A DNA stretch of 64,000 bases from Antilocapra americana (taxonomy: Eukaryota > Chordata > Mammalia > Artiodactyla > Antilocapridae). The stretch is from the NCBI GenBank assembly GCA_007570785.1, contig ML662449.1, positions 15,564,922 to 15,628,921 of the forward strand, written 5' to 3'. Positions 42,515-53,980 of this stretch are shown one piece after another; within the stretch, counting starts at the first letter, position 1, and every line of letters starts with the position of its first letter. The notes beneath the pieces were generated by a model. It had not been told where the DNA came from. It made no database searches and was given only the letters and a program-made list of their open reading frames with translations. A program made the position numbers and the translations under genes.

Positions 42515-45304
42515 CAAGTTAGTCACTCTATATTTTCACCATTGCCAGATGAATACATTGAACCCTAGTTGACTTTCAAAGTCATCTACACGGTACTTAA
42601 TAATTGATAGCTGTTAATGATCCAATTAAACAAAATATTTTATGGAGGTTCTTTGAGAATGTGTAAAGCACCAGTGACCTTATAAAGCATGGTGCAATGA
42701 ACATAGCTAATGTTCTGGGATATGCCTATGAAAGATGTGTGAAGGGAATAGAAAAGTAAGGGGGAGTCCAACACATTTGTTTCATTGATCAACTCTGACT
42801 TGAATTAACCTTTGAAAATCTCTCTTCTTTTCCTGAATAAGTTCTGTGTATTTACATTGTTGGACAAGCCTCCAATCTGGTAAATTTCTGTTTGTAGTAA
42901 CTTCAAGATCCAAACTAAATAGAAACATCAGTGTTTGCAATTTATTTTAGTTTCTAAACCGGATTAATCAAACAGCATATGGCAACAAGAAAAGCAGATA
43001 AGAATTCCTCCTTTTAAAATGCTAGAACCCTACATAATGGTAGAATCGCAGTCTCTGCAGAAAAATGGTAAGACAAAATCTGAGGAGAACTAATACTTGC
43101 AACTTTGTTCATTGATTTAAAGCTAATAATAATTTTAATCAGTGTTTAAATGTTGAGTAACCTGATCCGGTAATTATTTCAAGTTTTCTAACTTGACAAA
43201 GCTCTCTCTGAAAAATGACCTGGTTCTTCTGCCTACTCAATATGCATAGTGATTATACTGATACTTTAAAAACCAGGGGTTGTGACAGACTCAAATAATT
43301 CGGGTATTCATTCGCCCTCTCTCTCTTTCTCGCCAACACAGCATATTCTTAGATCTTTCATGATGTCTTATTCTTGCTTCCAATAAAGTGCTGCTGGGAC
43401 AGGTGGCTTAGAGTTCTCCAAAGCTTAATCATACTTCAACATTCTGTATTGTTGGCACGAAATACAACATTCTGCAGCACAGATGCAGGAAGTTAGAGGT
43501 AGGCCTTAATTGTCAGTGCAAATTTTAGGGCTTGAACATTCTTCTGATAATTTTTCTTCAGTATTTTGCTCCCTTTGTCCTTTTTATGGTAGCATAACCT
43601 GCTGGTCATTGCTGTGTTTATATTTTAAATCATGATAAGGTCTCCAAAGACTTATTTTACATCTGTTGAGTTCATTCTATTTAGAATAAAGTAATGCTGC
43701 CTTCTTAGCCTGTGTATTTGCTAACCATGGAGTTTTTATATAATTTGCTTCTAAGTTTTCACAAAATTACATGTACAATTACTATCCTGAAAAAAATTTA
43801 GAAGAAAAAGAAGTGTGCTTTTTGGTGATAACTGTGCTCTCAACAGAAGATCTATGTGCAGTCTTTTCTAAATTATGCTCTTTTTTTCCCTGAAAGTCTT
43901 GAAAAGATGCAATTGAACAGAGAGGGCAAATGCCATTAAAGTTCAAAATCAAAGGAATTAAATTTATAACATCTGAAATTTCAATAACTTTAAAAGTTAT
44001 TCATTAATTTTGGTCAAAATTAATTTGAGCAGATTTTTGAAATATTCCATTTCAAGTCAAATTTCCATCTCTAAACATTCCGTTTCCAAAATGTCAAATG
44101 CTTATTATAATAAACTACAAATTCTGAACTTATAGCAAGGTTAATCCTTCTGCATTGTGTTTTTCCTAATTCAATCAACTCTATTCTGTAGTTATGGGAA
44201 GTCTACCACATGCCACTAAAATAAAGATTATTGATGGTCTGGATTATTATTTTTGTGAAGGAGACAAAGGTTATTTGGGAAATAGGTTAAAAAGTAAAAG
44301 TATGAGTAGGAGGAAAGATTCAGTCATGTGTGCATGCATATATGTGTATGCATACTTTCAGTATTACTTTCAAAGAAGATTATACTGTTTCCTTAATGTA
44401 CTTATGAAATGTGGAAATATAATTCAAAAGAATGCATTGGAAAAAAGTTAACATTTTCATCTCAAAAACAATTCAGTTTTTTTTTTTTAAAGAGGCTTAG
44501 GGAACTCTAATTTTATTCAGTAGTACTCCCACTTGAGGTACCATTGCATAAGCTTAAGAAAGTGATAACTGTAAAATGATGTCTTGCAACAGTATGCCTA
44601 TGTATTATTTAAAACAGTCCTTCAGTGAGCAATCGGATAATTGCCCCATTTACTGAAAAATATATAGCGGAGATAAAGCATTGAAGGCTACAGAGGAAGC
44701 TCGGGAAACGTATCTTAAGAATTTAATTTAAAAGTAGATTTCAAAGTTTACATTTTCTCCCTCACTGAGAGTTTGAAGCAAATTGTGACAGAAGACACAG
44801 ATATATTTCCTTTGAAAGGCACCTGTCAAAAATAATTTTGTAGAACAGCTCTCAGCCACATTCTTCAGGCCAGGGAAGTATATGCATACCTTAGAGGATA
44901 CCATCTTATCTTCAAGCAAGCTTACCGTTGGTCACCCAGGCCAGAAACGAATCATTCTGTGCCTTTCTCCCACAAGAAGAAATGGCATCTTAGATTTGCT
45001 TGATTCTGTTTCTTCATATTCTCTAAGGAATATATGACCATAAAGTTATTCAGCTCTTTAGGGAAAATTTTTAACATAGACAAAGGGAACTTTTGAATAT
45101 TCTATCTGAGCTTTGGTATTTTTTGGTATCTTCCTCCCCTACCTTTGCCCTTCTTGATTGACAAATTTAACCCATTCCTGGGGAATGTAAATATCACCTA
45201 CATTATGAAGCCTGCCTGTGCAAGGACATCTAGTCCCTAGATATTCTAGGATCTGATAAATCTTTATAATTAAATTTGATAGCACCTGTTGCATTCTACT
45301 ATGT

Positions 45305-45530
45305 TTCATTCAACACATATTGACTTAGCACCTATAATAATAGTTAACATTAACATTTTATTGAAAAAAGTATCATGATTCCAAGTATCACAATGAATAA
45401 TCTGTATTATTTCTTTTAATTCTCATGGAAGTCCTTTCAAGTATTACTAATCCTATTCAACAGGGAACTTAGTATTTTCCTACTGCTAATTGGGCTGTAG
45501 AACTGCTTTTCTACACAGATCTACTGGACT
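45305..45530 (-). mobile_element. MIR-type SINE (antisense)
   Basis: The order 'tgacttagcacctat', 'tcttttaattctcatggaag', 'tactaatcctattcaacagggaactt' and 'gctaattgggctgtagaac' follows the antisense MIR consensus. Heavily diverged. Confidence 0.55.
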
Positions 45531-45794
45531 TAGAACCATGATTTTTTCCCATCTTTATGTTAATATACAGTAATGGACCCAGAAGTTCCAGAAATAAAAG
45601 ACAGTCCTTCCTCTCAGAAACTGACATATAATGATGAAAATTAATTTTGAAAAATATACTTTAAATACAGTGTAAGATTAAGTCATGCCTTGCTCTTGTT
45701 TGATCATTTCTGGGGATCATAATATCTTCAGCATCTCAGCTTCCATATAAAGAATGCTAAATACATGTCTGTTGAATGGGTGAGTAAATACCAT

Positions 45795-46018
45795 TGTGTG
45801 CGTGCTAAGTCACTTCATTTGTGTCTGACTCTTTGAGATCCTGTAGATTGTAGTCTTCCAGGCTCCTCTGTCCATTGGATTCTCCAGGCAAGAACACTGG
45901 AGTGGGTTGTCTTTCCCTCCATCAGATGATCTTTCCTATCCAGGGACAGAAACCACATCTCTTATGTCTCCTAGCATTGGCATGCTGGTTCTTCACCACT
46001 AGTACCACCTGGGAAGCC
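45795..46018 (-). mobile_element. Bov-tA SINE (antisense)
   Basis: Reads 'gtgtgcgtgctaagtcacttca', 'ggctcctctgtccattggattctcc', and inverted head 'ggttcttcaccactagtaccacctgggaagcc'. A perfect 12-bp target duplication 'agtaaataccat' lies at 45,783-45,794 and 46,019-46,030. Confidence 0.94.
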
Positions 46019-46030
46019 AGTAAATACCAT

Positions 46031-46324
46031 ATGGTACTAAATCACATTTTGTAACAACTGAGTTTGACAGAATAACATTCTCAATTACATAATATGAAGC
46101 TGCAGGTAATGCTAGAAAATCCTGGGGCTGTGATTCAGGATAATATATTCAATATCAGAAAAGGAGGTATAACATAGGAACAAAGTATTTGACAGAGTAA
46201 ACAACTGATCCAAAGCTAGGAGTCTCTATTAATATTGCCATTTGATTCTTCTTCCATTTAATAACAGAAAGGAGTTTATTTCTAATTTACCCATTTCAAT
46301 CATTTTCACAGTTGTCATAAGCTC
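46031..46324. other. unique stretch
   Basis: Nothing recognised. Confidence 0.5.
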
Positions 46325-46455
46325 TGAGCCTCCATTTTTATGTTAATGAAAAAGACAAATGATGCCAACCTTATGCATTTCATATAAATTAAATCATATG
46401 TGTGAGATACCAATTACAGTTCCAGGTACTTAGTTTGTGCTTAATAGATGTTTTG
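46325..46455 (+). mobile_element. MIR SINE, 3' half
   Basis: 'gagcctccatttttatgttaatg' is followed by 'ccaaccttatgcatttcatataaattaaatcatatgtg' and 'cagttccaggtacttagtttgtgcttaatagatg'. This follows the 3' part of MIR (ctcagtttcctcatctg..., ggcacatagtaggtgctcaataaatg). Confidence 0.65.
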
Positions 46456-46640
46456 GTTTTTGTGAAATGGGATATAATAGATTTTTCCTATACACTCTGG
46501 CAATGTCTCAGATAAATCTAGGAAGGTGTAAATAAGCTCCACCTTTTCATAGTGAAGAAAAGTGATATACTGTAGCTTTCTCTCTTGGATTCCTCAAGGC
46601 TAGTTGTAACAACATTCATTAGTGAAAGGCAAAAGAACAT

Positions 46641-47010
46641 AGGGTGGTTAAGAATTCCGATGCTGAGCTAGATTTCCTTTTTCAAATCCTGTCTTTATTA
46701 ATTACTATTTTGTGACCTTCAAAATGTTAAGTTTTGGGACTTCCCTGGTGGTCCAGTGGCTAAGACTCTGAGCTCCCAATGCAGGGGAGCCAGGTTTGAT
46801 CCCTGGTCAGGGAACTAGACCCCACATGCCCCAACTAAGACCCAACACAGCCAAATAAATAAATAAAAATAATTAAAAAAAAAATGTTAAGTTTTTATGT
46901 TTCAGTCCAACCATCTATAAAAGGAGGTCACTAGTTGTACTGGATCTGCCCAGTCTGTTTTATTAAATGAATGGGGTTTAGAACAGTACTGGCATGTAGT
47001 GAACATCTTA
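46641..47010 (+). mobile_element. MIR SINE split by a CHR SINE
   Basis: Left piece 46,641-46,735: 'ggtggttaagaattccgatgctgagc', then 'aaatcctgtctttattaattactattttgtgacctt'. Right piece 46,896-47,010: 'tttcagtccaaccatctataaaaggaggtc', 'ttagaacagtactggcatgtagtgaac'. Joined end to end they follow the MIR consensus nearly in full, so the intervening block is a clean insertion. Confidence 0.8.
46736..46880 (+). mobile_element. CHR-type SINE inserted in MIR
   Basis: 'gggacttccctggtggtccagtggctaagactctg' and 'aggtttgatccctggtcagggaac' carry the tRNA-Glu-like boxes. A short body leads to a tail of '(aaat)n'. A perfect 15-bp target duplication 'aaaatgttaagtttt' lies at 46,721-46,735 and 46,881-46,895. 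Confidence 0.94.
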
Positions 47011-47579
47011 AAAACAGACCGATGAACATCATCTCTGTGGGCAGCAAACGGTAGTAGGAGATTCATGTTCTGAAGCTCAAATTTTCTTACTTAGTGTGTT
47101 TTAGAACTCAAGATTGAAAGCAAAATATTGAAACCATAAGGGTCATTAAGGCATAAAAGAAGTATACTAATGGCTAGGAATCAGGAGCTTAACAGGAAAG
47201 CTCAACAGTTTCCCTTTGTTGGAGCATCTACTGTGATTAAATGCCAACACAAAAACTAATGGAAGACTCTTCTAGTCATAGAGGAATTTTATAAGTAGAC
47301 ACCTACACAAGTAAATATATAAAAAAGGAGCATAAATATATTTTAAAAGTATAAACCCACCGAAGATTAGCATCTTATGAAAATGAAATAAAGATAATGA
47401 GACATTTAGGTTAAATCTTGAAGAATTACTAGTAGTTCTCTAAACCAAGGTTGACTAGTAATGAATGCTGTGCAGTGATATGTCCAGAACAACTGTATGC
47501 CTGACAGGATGAAGTGGCTGCAGAATTCCAGCCCATGATCTTATCTGATTATAAACCTATGAATATTGTCCTGTTCTTC
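47011..47579. other. unique gene-free stretch
   Basis: No recognised repeat or coding signal. Confidence 0.5.
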
Positions 47580-47803
47580 TAGTGTGTGTGCTTAGTCACT
47601 CAGTCATGCCTGACTCTTTGCAAAGCCTTGGACTGTAGCCCACCGGGCTTCTCTATCCGTGAGATTTTTCAGGCAAGAATACTGGAGTGGATTGCCATTT
47701 TCTTCTCCAGGGTATCTTCTCCACCTAGGAACTGAAACTGTGGTCTACTGTGTTTCCTGCATTGTGGGTGGATTCTTTACTGCTGAGCCATCTGGGAAGC
47801 CTG
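47580..47803 (-). mobile_element. Bov-tA SINE (antisense)
   Basis: (GT)n tail then 'cttagtcactcagtcatgcctgac', 'gaatactggagtggattgcc' and inverted head 'ggattctttactgctgagccatctgggaagcc'. Confidence 0.93.
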
Positions 47804-47928
47804 CCATTGTAACTGTAATTTGGCATTAATAGAATTGAAAATATGTCCTAATCTGGGTGTATCTGTGGCACAACAATAGGAAGTAAGCAAAGTGAATATC
47901 TGTCAAGAAGTAATATGGATTTTACACC

Positions 47929-47981
47929 GTGTGTGTGCTCAGTCGCACTGGAGTTGATTGTCCTTTTCCTCCTCCAGGGAG
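47929..47981 (-). mobile_element. collapsed Bov-tA SINE remnant (about 50 bp)
   Basis: 'gtgtgtgtgctcagtcg' is joined directly to 'cactggagttgattgtccttttcctcctccaggga'. These are the tail and the middle of an antisense Bov-tA with about 80 bp deleted between them and the head lost. It lies 125 bp from a full SINE of the same orientation. Confidence 0.75.
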
Positions 47982-49054
47982 AATAAAACAATAGATAACA
48001 TTTAAATCACTCACAAAACTTAAGAAAAAATCCTAAAAAGTAGAGAAATTTCTAAATGATAAAATGAAGATAAGATAGGACACTAGAAATGGCTGATGAC
48101 CTCATTGCTTATTGCAAATTAGAAAGAAGTACTCCTAGGTATTAAAATCTGGCACTAAAATAACCAACAATTTCTAATTAGGATAATTGGTCTAACTCAT
48201 AAAAAGGGCCCCAAAGAAGGCAATGGAGAATTCAGATAATGATTCATATTTTGATACAACTAACTAAAATTCTAAACATCACTTAAAGATCAAATGGAAC
48301 ACTGTAAGTCAATGAATTAGAAAAGATGAATTTCTCCAGAACTCGAGAGATTAAAAGATAACTATTATGAGAAAGCCATAAAGAGAAAAACTAGGATAGT
48401 TGACTTTCAAAGGCACATATGCATGAAATAAGAATTTCAAGAAGAAGGAAGTAAACAGAAACTGAGGGGACCATTATCTAATTCATCATAAGATATATTA
48501 TCGCTGAGCCCAATGATAGCCTCAGTTTAGAGAGAAACCTCTTACTGAGTATAGTCAAAATAAATGAAAAGAAATATGTAAGTAGGAATATAAACATACA
48601 CTAATTTGATGTGTATCAAAAAGAAAAAAATACTGATAGATTTTTATTTTCTTTGTTTAAAATATATTAAATAAAATATTTGGATACACAGTGTCAATCT
48701 ATAGTCAAGATATGTGACTAGGTATATGAAGTGTTCTTACAAATAGGTATAACTTTATTAATAAAAATATATTACATACTAAATATGAAATAAGGACAAG
48801 AAATATAGAGAGGTTTTGTTTCATTTTTGTTTTGGGGTTTTACTTGTGTTTTTTGTTTAGAGATACAGACATTAGTTGTATAAAATGTGTTGTGGAAATA
48901 AGAGTACACATTTCATATTTTTTAATATATATATAATTTCCTGCTTCTTAAAGAATCCTGTCTCTAAAATGGAAAAAAGAACATTTACTAACCAGAAACT
49001 GGGTGGCTACTTCCCTCTGATTCCCAATGCTTCAGCTTTTTGCTTGTTTATTTT
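47982..49054. other. gene-free A-rich stretch
   Basis: Strongly A-rich, no recognised repeat, no coding signal. Confidence 0.5.
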
Positions 49055-49776
49055 TTTGAATTGAGTATAATTCATATACCATAAATGTCACCATTTTAGA
49101 GGATATGATTCAGTAGGTTTTAGTATAATCATAATCATGTGATCATCACTATCTAATTTCAGAACATTTTCATCACTCTGAAAAGAAATCTCAAACCTAT
49201 TAGCATTCATTCCTCATTCCCCTCCTCTCCCAGGCCTTGGGAACCACTAATCTACTTCGCATCTTCAAGAATCTGCCTATTCTGAAAATTTATATAGGTG
49301 AAATCAAACAATATGTGAAATTTTGTATCTTCCTTCTTTCACTAATAGAGGTATTCATGGTTCTGCTTATTATAGTGTGCACCTGTACTTCATTTCTTTT
49401 TATACAGAATAATAGTCCAATGTATGACCTTACCACATTGTATTTTCCATTATTATTATTTTTTTAAATTTTCTTTACTTTATTGTGTTGGTTTTGCCAT
49501 ACAATGACATGAAATCGCCATGGGTTTACATATGCTCCCCCTCCAGAACCCCCTCCCTCCTCCCTCCCGATTCCCTCACCATGGGAAATCTCGGTGTACC
49601 AGCCCCGAGCATCAACCCTGGGCTGGTGATTGATTTCACATATGATAATTAACATGTTTCAATGCCATTCTCCCATATCATCCCACCCTTGCCCTCTTCC
49701 ACAGAGTCCACAAGTCTGTTCTATACATCTGCGTTCCTTTTTCTGTCTCGCATGCAGGGTTCTCGTTACCATCTTT

Positions 49777-50130
49777 CTAAATTCCATATATATGCGTTAG
49801 TATACTGTATTGTTGTTTTTCCTTCTGGCTTACTTCACTCTGGATAGTAGGCTCCAGTTCCGTCCACCTGAGTAGAACTGCTTCACGTGAATTTTTTTTT
49901 AATGCTGAGTAATATTCCATTGTGTATATGTACCACAGCTTTCTTATCCATTCGTCAGTTGATGGGCATCTAGGTTGCTTCCATGTCCTGGCTATTGTAA
50001 ACAATGCAGCGATGAACATTGGGATACATGTGGCTCTTTCAATTCTGGTTTCCTTGGTGTGTATGCCCAGCAGTGGGATTGCTGGGTCATATGGCAGGTC
50101 TATTTGCAGTTTTTTAAGGAATCTCCACAT
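49777..50130 (-). pseudogene. L1 ORF2p C-terminal fragment
   Basis: 117 codons reading '[18 protein letters not shown]', '[20 protein letters not shown]', '[20 protein letters not shown]' and ending at the usual ORF2 stop after 'ILTHIYGI'. The cysteine-containing C-terminal segment is intact but the fragment begins after RT, so it is inert. Confidence 0.9.
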
Positions 50131-50231
50131 TGTTTTCCATAGTGGCTGTACTAGTTTGCATTCCCACCAACAGTGTAGGAGGGTTCCCTTTTCTCCACAT
50201 TCTCTCCAGCATTTATTGCTTGTAGATTTTT

Positions 50232-51134
50232 ATGATAAAAACCCTCCAAAAAGCAGGAATAGAAGGAACATACCTCAACATAATAAAAGCTATATATGAC
50301 AAACCCACAGCAAACATTATCCTCAATGGTGAAAAACTGAAAGCATTTCCCCTGAAGTCAGGAACAAGACAACGGTGCCCACTCTCACCACTACTATTCA
50401 ACAAAGTTTTGGAAATCTTGGCCACAGTAATCAGAGCAGATAAAGAAATAAAAGGGATCCAGATTGGAAAAGAAGAAGTAAAACTCTCTCTGCAGATGAC
50501 ATGATCCTGTACATAGAAACCCTAAAGACTCTACCAGAAAATTACTAGAGTTAATCAGTGAATATAGTAAAGTTTCAGGATACAAAATCAACACACAGAA
50601 ATCCCTGGCATTCCTATACACTAACAATGAGAAAACAGAAAGAGAAATTAAGGAAACAATTCCATTCACCATCGAAACAAAAAGAATAAAATACTTAGGA
50701 GCATTTCTACCTAAAGAATCAAAAGACTTGTATATAGAAAACTATAAAACACTGATGAAAGAAATCAAAGAGGACACAAATAGATGGAGAAATGTGCCAT
50801 GTTCATGGATTGGAAGATTCAATATAGTGAAAATGAGTATACTACCCAAAGCAATCTGTAGATTCAATGCAATTCCTATCAAGCTGCCAGAGGTCTTTTT
50901 CAGAGAATTAGAACAAATAATTTCTCAGTTTGTATGGAAATACAAAAAGCCTCATATAGCCAAAGCAATCTTGAGAAAGAAGAATGGAACTGGAGGAATC
51001 AACCTACCTGACTTTAGGCTATACTACAAATCCACAGTCATTAAGACAGTATGGTACTGGCACAAAGACAGAAATATAGATCAATGGAACAAAATAGAAA
51101 GCCCAGAGATAAATCCACGCATCTATGGACACCT
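50232..51134 (+). pseudogene. L1 ORF2p reverse-transcriptase fragment (inverted part)
   Basis: The first frame (to 50,504) carries '[20 protein letters not shown]' and '[18 protein letters not shown]'. It shifts just before the catalytic F-A-D-D box, where 'ctctctctgcagatgac' at about 50,484-50,500 is several bases shorter than the L1 pattern. A later frame (50,728 on) carries '[20 protein letters not shown]' and '[20 protein letters not shown]'. Its last codons (to 51,189) run into flanking old L1. Confidence 0.9.
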
Positions 51135-52372
51135 TATTTTCCATTATTTGATTGGACTTTTGGGTTGTTCCCATTTGGGGCTATTATGAAGAATACTGCT
51201 ATTAACATACCTGCATATGATTTGATGGATATATTTTAGATATTCTAAAGTGCGTGTATCTAAGAGTGTAATTGTTGAATCATATGGTAAATATGCTTAA
51301 CTTTTTGAGGACGAGGCAACTGGTTTCCACAGTGACTGCACCATTTTGCATTGCCGACAGAAATGTATCAGGGGTTCAATTTCTCCACATCCTAGCTAAC
51401 ACTTGTTAAAACCACACTTGATCAAAACCGTGCCCAAGAAAAAGAAATGCAAAAAGGCAAAATGGTTGTCAGAGGAGGCCCTACAAATAGCTTAGAAGAA
51501 AAGTTAAAGGCAAAAGAGAAAGGGAAATATATACATATCTGAATGCAAAGTGTCAAAGAATAACAAAGAGAGATAAAATCTTCTTAAGTGAATAATGCAA
51601 AAAAAAAATAGGGGAAACAATAGAATTGGAAAGACTAGAAATTTCTTCAGGAAAATTACAGACAACAAGGGAAAATTTTATGCAATATGGGCACCATAAA
51701 GGATAGAAATGGTAAGGATGAAACAGAAGCAGAATAAATTCAGAAGAGGTGGCAAGAATACACAAAGGGCTATACAAAATAATTAAAAATGTCTTAATGA
51801 TCTGGATAACCACAACCGTGTGGTCGCTTACTTAGAACAAGATATCGTGAAGTGTGAAGTCAAGTTGACCTTAGGAAATATTACTAAGATCAAAGTTAGT
51901 GGAGGTGATGTATTTCCAGTTGAGCTATTTCAAATCCTAAAAGATGCTGTTGGCAAAGCACTGCACTCAATCAGTTAAGTTCAGTTGCTTAGCCGTGTGC
52001 CACCCTTTGTGACCCCATGAACCGCAGCACACAAGGCCTCCCTGTCCATCACCCAACTCCCGGAGTCCACCCAAAACCATGTCCACTGAGTCGGTGATGC
52101 CATCGAACTATCTCATACTCTGTCGTCCCCTTCTCCTCCTGTCCTGAATCTTTCTCAGCATCAGGGTCTTTTCCAATAAGTCAGCTCTTTGCATCAAGTG
52201 GCCAAAGTACTGGAGGTTCAGCTTCAATATCAGTCCTTCCAATGACCACCCAGGACTGATCTCCTTTAGGATGGACTGGCTGGTTCTCCTCTCAGTCCAA
52301 GGGACTCTCAAGAGTCTTCTCCAACCACAGTTCAAAAGCATCACTTCTTTGGTGCTCAGCTTTCCTTATAGT

Positions 52373-52858
52373 TCAACTCTCACATCCATACATGACCTCT
52401 GGGAAAACCATAGCCTTAAATAGATGGACTTCTGTTGGCAAAGTAATGTCTCTGCTTCTTAATATGCTGTCTAGGTTGGTCATAACTTTCCTTCCAAGGA
52501 GTAAGCATCTTTTAATTTCATGGCTGCAATCACCATCAGCAGTGATTTTGGAGCCCCCCAAAATAAAGTCAGTCACTGTTTCCACTGTTTCCCCATCTAT
52601 CTGCCATGAAGTGATGAGACTGGATGCCATTATCTTAGTTTTCTGAATTTTGAGCTTTAAGCCAACTTTTTCACTCTCCTCTTTCACTTTCATCAAGAGG
52701 TTCTTTAGTTCTTCTTCACTTTCTGCCATAAGGGTGGTGTCATCTGCATATCTGAGGTTATTGCATATCTCAGCAATCTTGAGTCCAGCTTGTGCTTCCT
52801 CCAGCCCAGCGTTTCTCATGATGTACTCTGCATATAAGTTAAATAAGCAGTGTGACAA
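52373..52858 (-). pseudogene. BovB RT palm and C-terminal remnant, YADD intact
   Basis: 161 codons: 'LFNLYAEYIMRNAGLEEAQA', the catalytic Y-A-D-D encoded at 52,739-52,750, 'SEEELKNLLMKVKEESEKVG', 'ITSWQIDGETVETVTDFILG', 'PEVMYGCES'. The frame opens after a break in the 'QGCILSPC' region, and motif A is in another frame (52,885-53,169), so no complete RT is encoded. Confidence 0.9.
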
Positions 52859-53211
52859 TATACAGCCTTGACATACTCTTTTTCCTATTTGGAACTACTC
52901 TCTTGTTCCATGTCCAGTTCTAATTGTGCTTCGTGACCTGAATACAGGTTTCTCAAGAAGCAGGTTAGGTGGTCTGGTATGCCCATCTCATGAAGAATTT
53001 TCCAGTTTATTGTGATCCACAGAGTCAAAAGCTTTGGCATAGTCAATAAAGCAGAAATAGATGTTTTTCTGGAATTCTCCTGCTTTTTCAATGATCTAGT
53101 GGATGCTGGAAATTTGATCCCTGGTTCCTCTGCATTTTCTAAAACCAGCTCGCACATCTGGAATTTCATGGCTCATATATTGCTGAAGCCTGGCTTGGAG
53201 AATTTTGAGCA

Positions 53212-53945
53212 TTATTTTACTAGTGTATGAGAGGAGTGCAATTGTTGAGTAGTTTGAGCATTCTTTGGCATTGCCTTTCTTTGAGATTGGAGTGAAAACT
53301 GATCTTTTCCAGTCCTGTGGCCACTACTGAGTTTTCCAAATTTGCTGACATATTGAGTGTAGCACTTCACAGCATCATCTTTCAGGATTTGAAACAGCTC
53401 AAATGAAATTCTGTCACCTCCACTAGCTTTGTTTGTAGTGATGCTTCCTAAGGCCCACTTGACTTCACATTCCAGGATGTCTGGCTTTATATGAGTGATC
53501 ACACCATCGTGATTATCTGAGTTGTGAAGATCTTTTTTGTACAGTTCTTCTGTGTATTCTTGCCACTTCTTCTTAATATCCTCTGCATCTGTTAGGTCCA
53601 TACTGTTTTCTGTCCTTTATTGAGCCCATCTTTGCATGAAATGTTCCCGTTGTATCTCTAATTTTCTTGAAGAGATGTCTAGTCTTTCCCATTCTGTTAT
53701 TTTCCTCTATTTCTTTGCCTTGATTGCTGAGGAAGGCTTTCTTATGTCTCCTTGCTATTCTTTGGAACTCTGAATTCAAATGGGTATATCTTTTCTTTTC
53801 TCCTCTGCCTTTCACTTCCTTTCTTTTCACAGCTATTGTAAGACCTCCTCAGACAGCCATTTTGGTTTTTTGCATTTCTTTTTCTTAGGGATGATCTTGA
53901 TTCCTGTCTCCTGTACAGTCTCACGAATCTCCAGCCATAGTTCAT
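53212..53945 (-). pseudogene. BovB linker region remnant
   Basis: Overlapping frames (53,212-53,601; 53,573-53,830; 53,742-53,945) carry the segment between endonuclease and RT. It includes a 'KEIEENNRMGKTRHLFKKIR' block and 'DGVITHIKPDILECEVKWAL'. At least two frameshifts occur. The linker's function is not well defined in the family. Confidence 0.82.
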
Positions 53946-53980
53946 TAGGCACTCTGTCTATCAGATCTAATCCCTTAAAT

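Larger units (their letters stand above)
39447..45304. other. 5.9-kb unique gene-free stretch
   Basis: The longest repeat-poor part of the window. I see no exon. 42,560-42,720, 43,140-43,520 and 44,640-44,960 have mixed composition and words such as 'gatagctgttaatgatccaattaa' and 'ggccttaattgtcagtgcaaatt' that resemble conserved noncoding elements. The resemblance is a hunch; conservation cannot be measured here. Confidence 0.45.
49455..51134 (-). mobile_element. young L1 (L1_BT-like), twin-primed with inverted 5' part
   Basis: Poly(T) marks the 3' tail on the left. 49,461-50,229 is the antisense 3' UTR and end of ORF2; 50,230-51,134 is sense ORF2 from the RT region. The two parts point in opposite directions and meet at about 50,229. 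A perfect 14-bp target duplication 'tattttccattatt' lies at 49,441-49,454 and 51,135-51,148. The inversion plus one pair of duplications is the signature of twin priming. ORF2 sequence between the parts is missing. Confidence 0.95.
49055..51415 (-). mobile_element. old L1 3' end, antisense, split by a young L1
   Basis: 49,055-49,454 reads through the antisense 3' UTR of an old L1 ('ttcagaacattttcatcactctgaaaagaaa', 'gccttgggaaccactaatctacttc'). It resumes at 51,135-51,415 with late ORF2 ('gaatactgctattaacatacctgc', 'actggtttccacagtgactgcaccattttgcatt'). The young L1 lies between. BovB follows on the right. Confidence 0.85.

Noticed and set aside
44194..44451. 85-codon frame
   Set aside because: No homology known to me, low-complexity composition, no exon signals.
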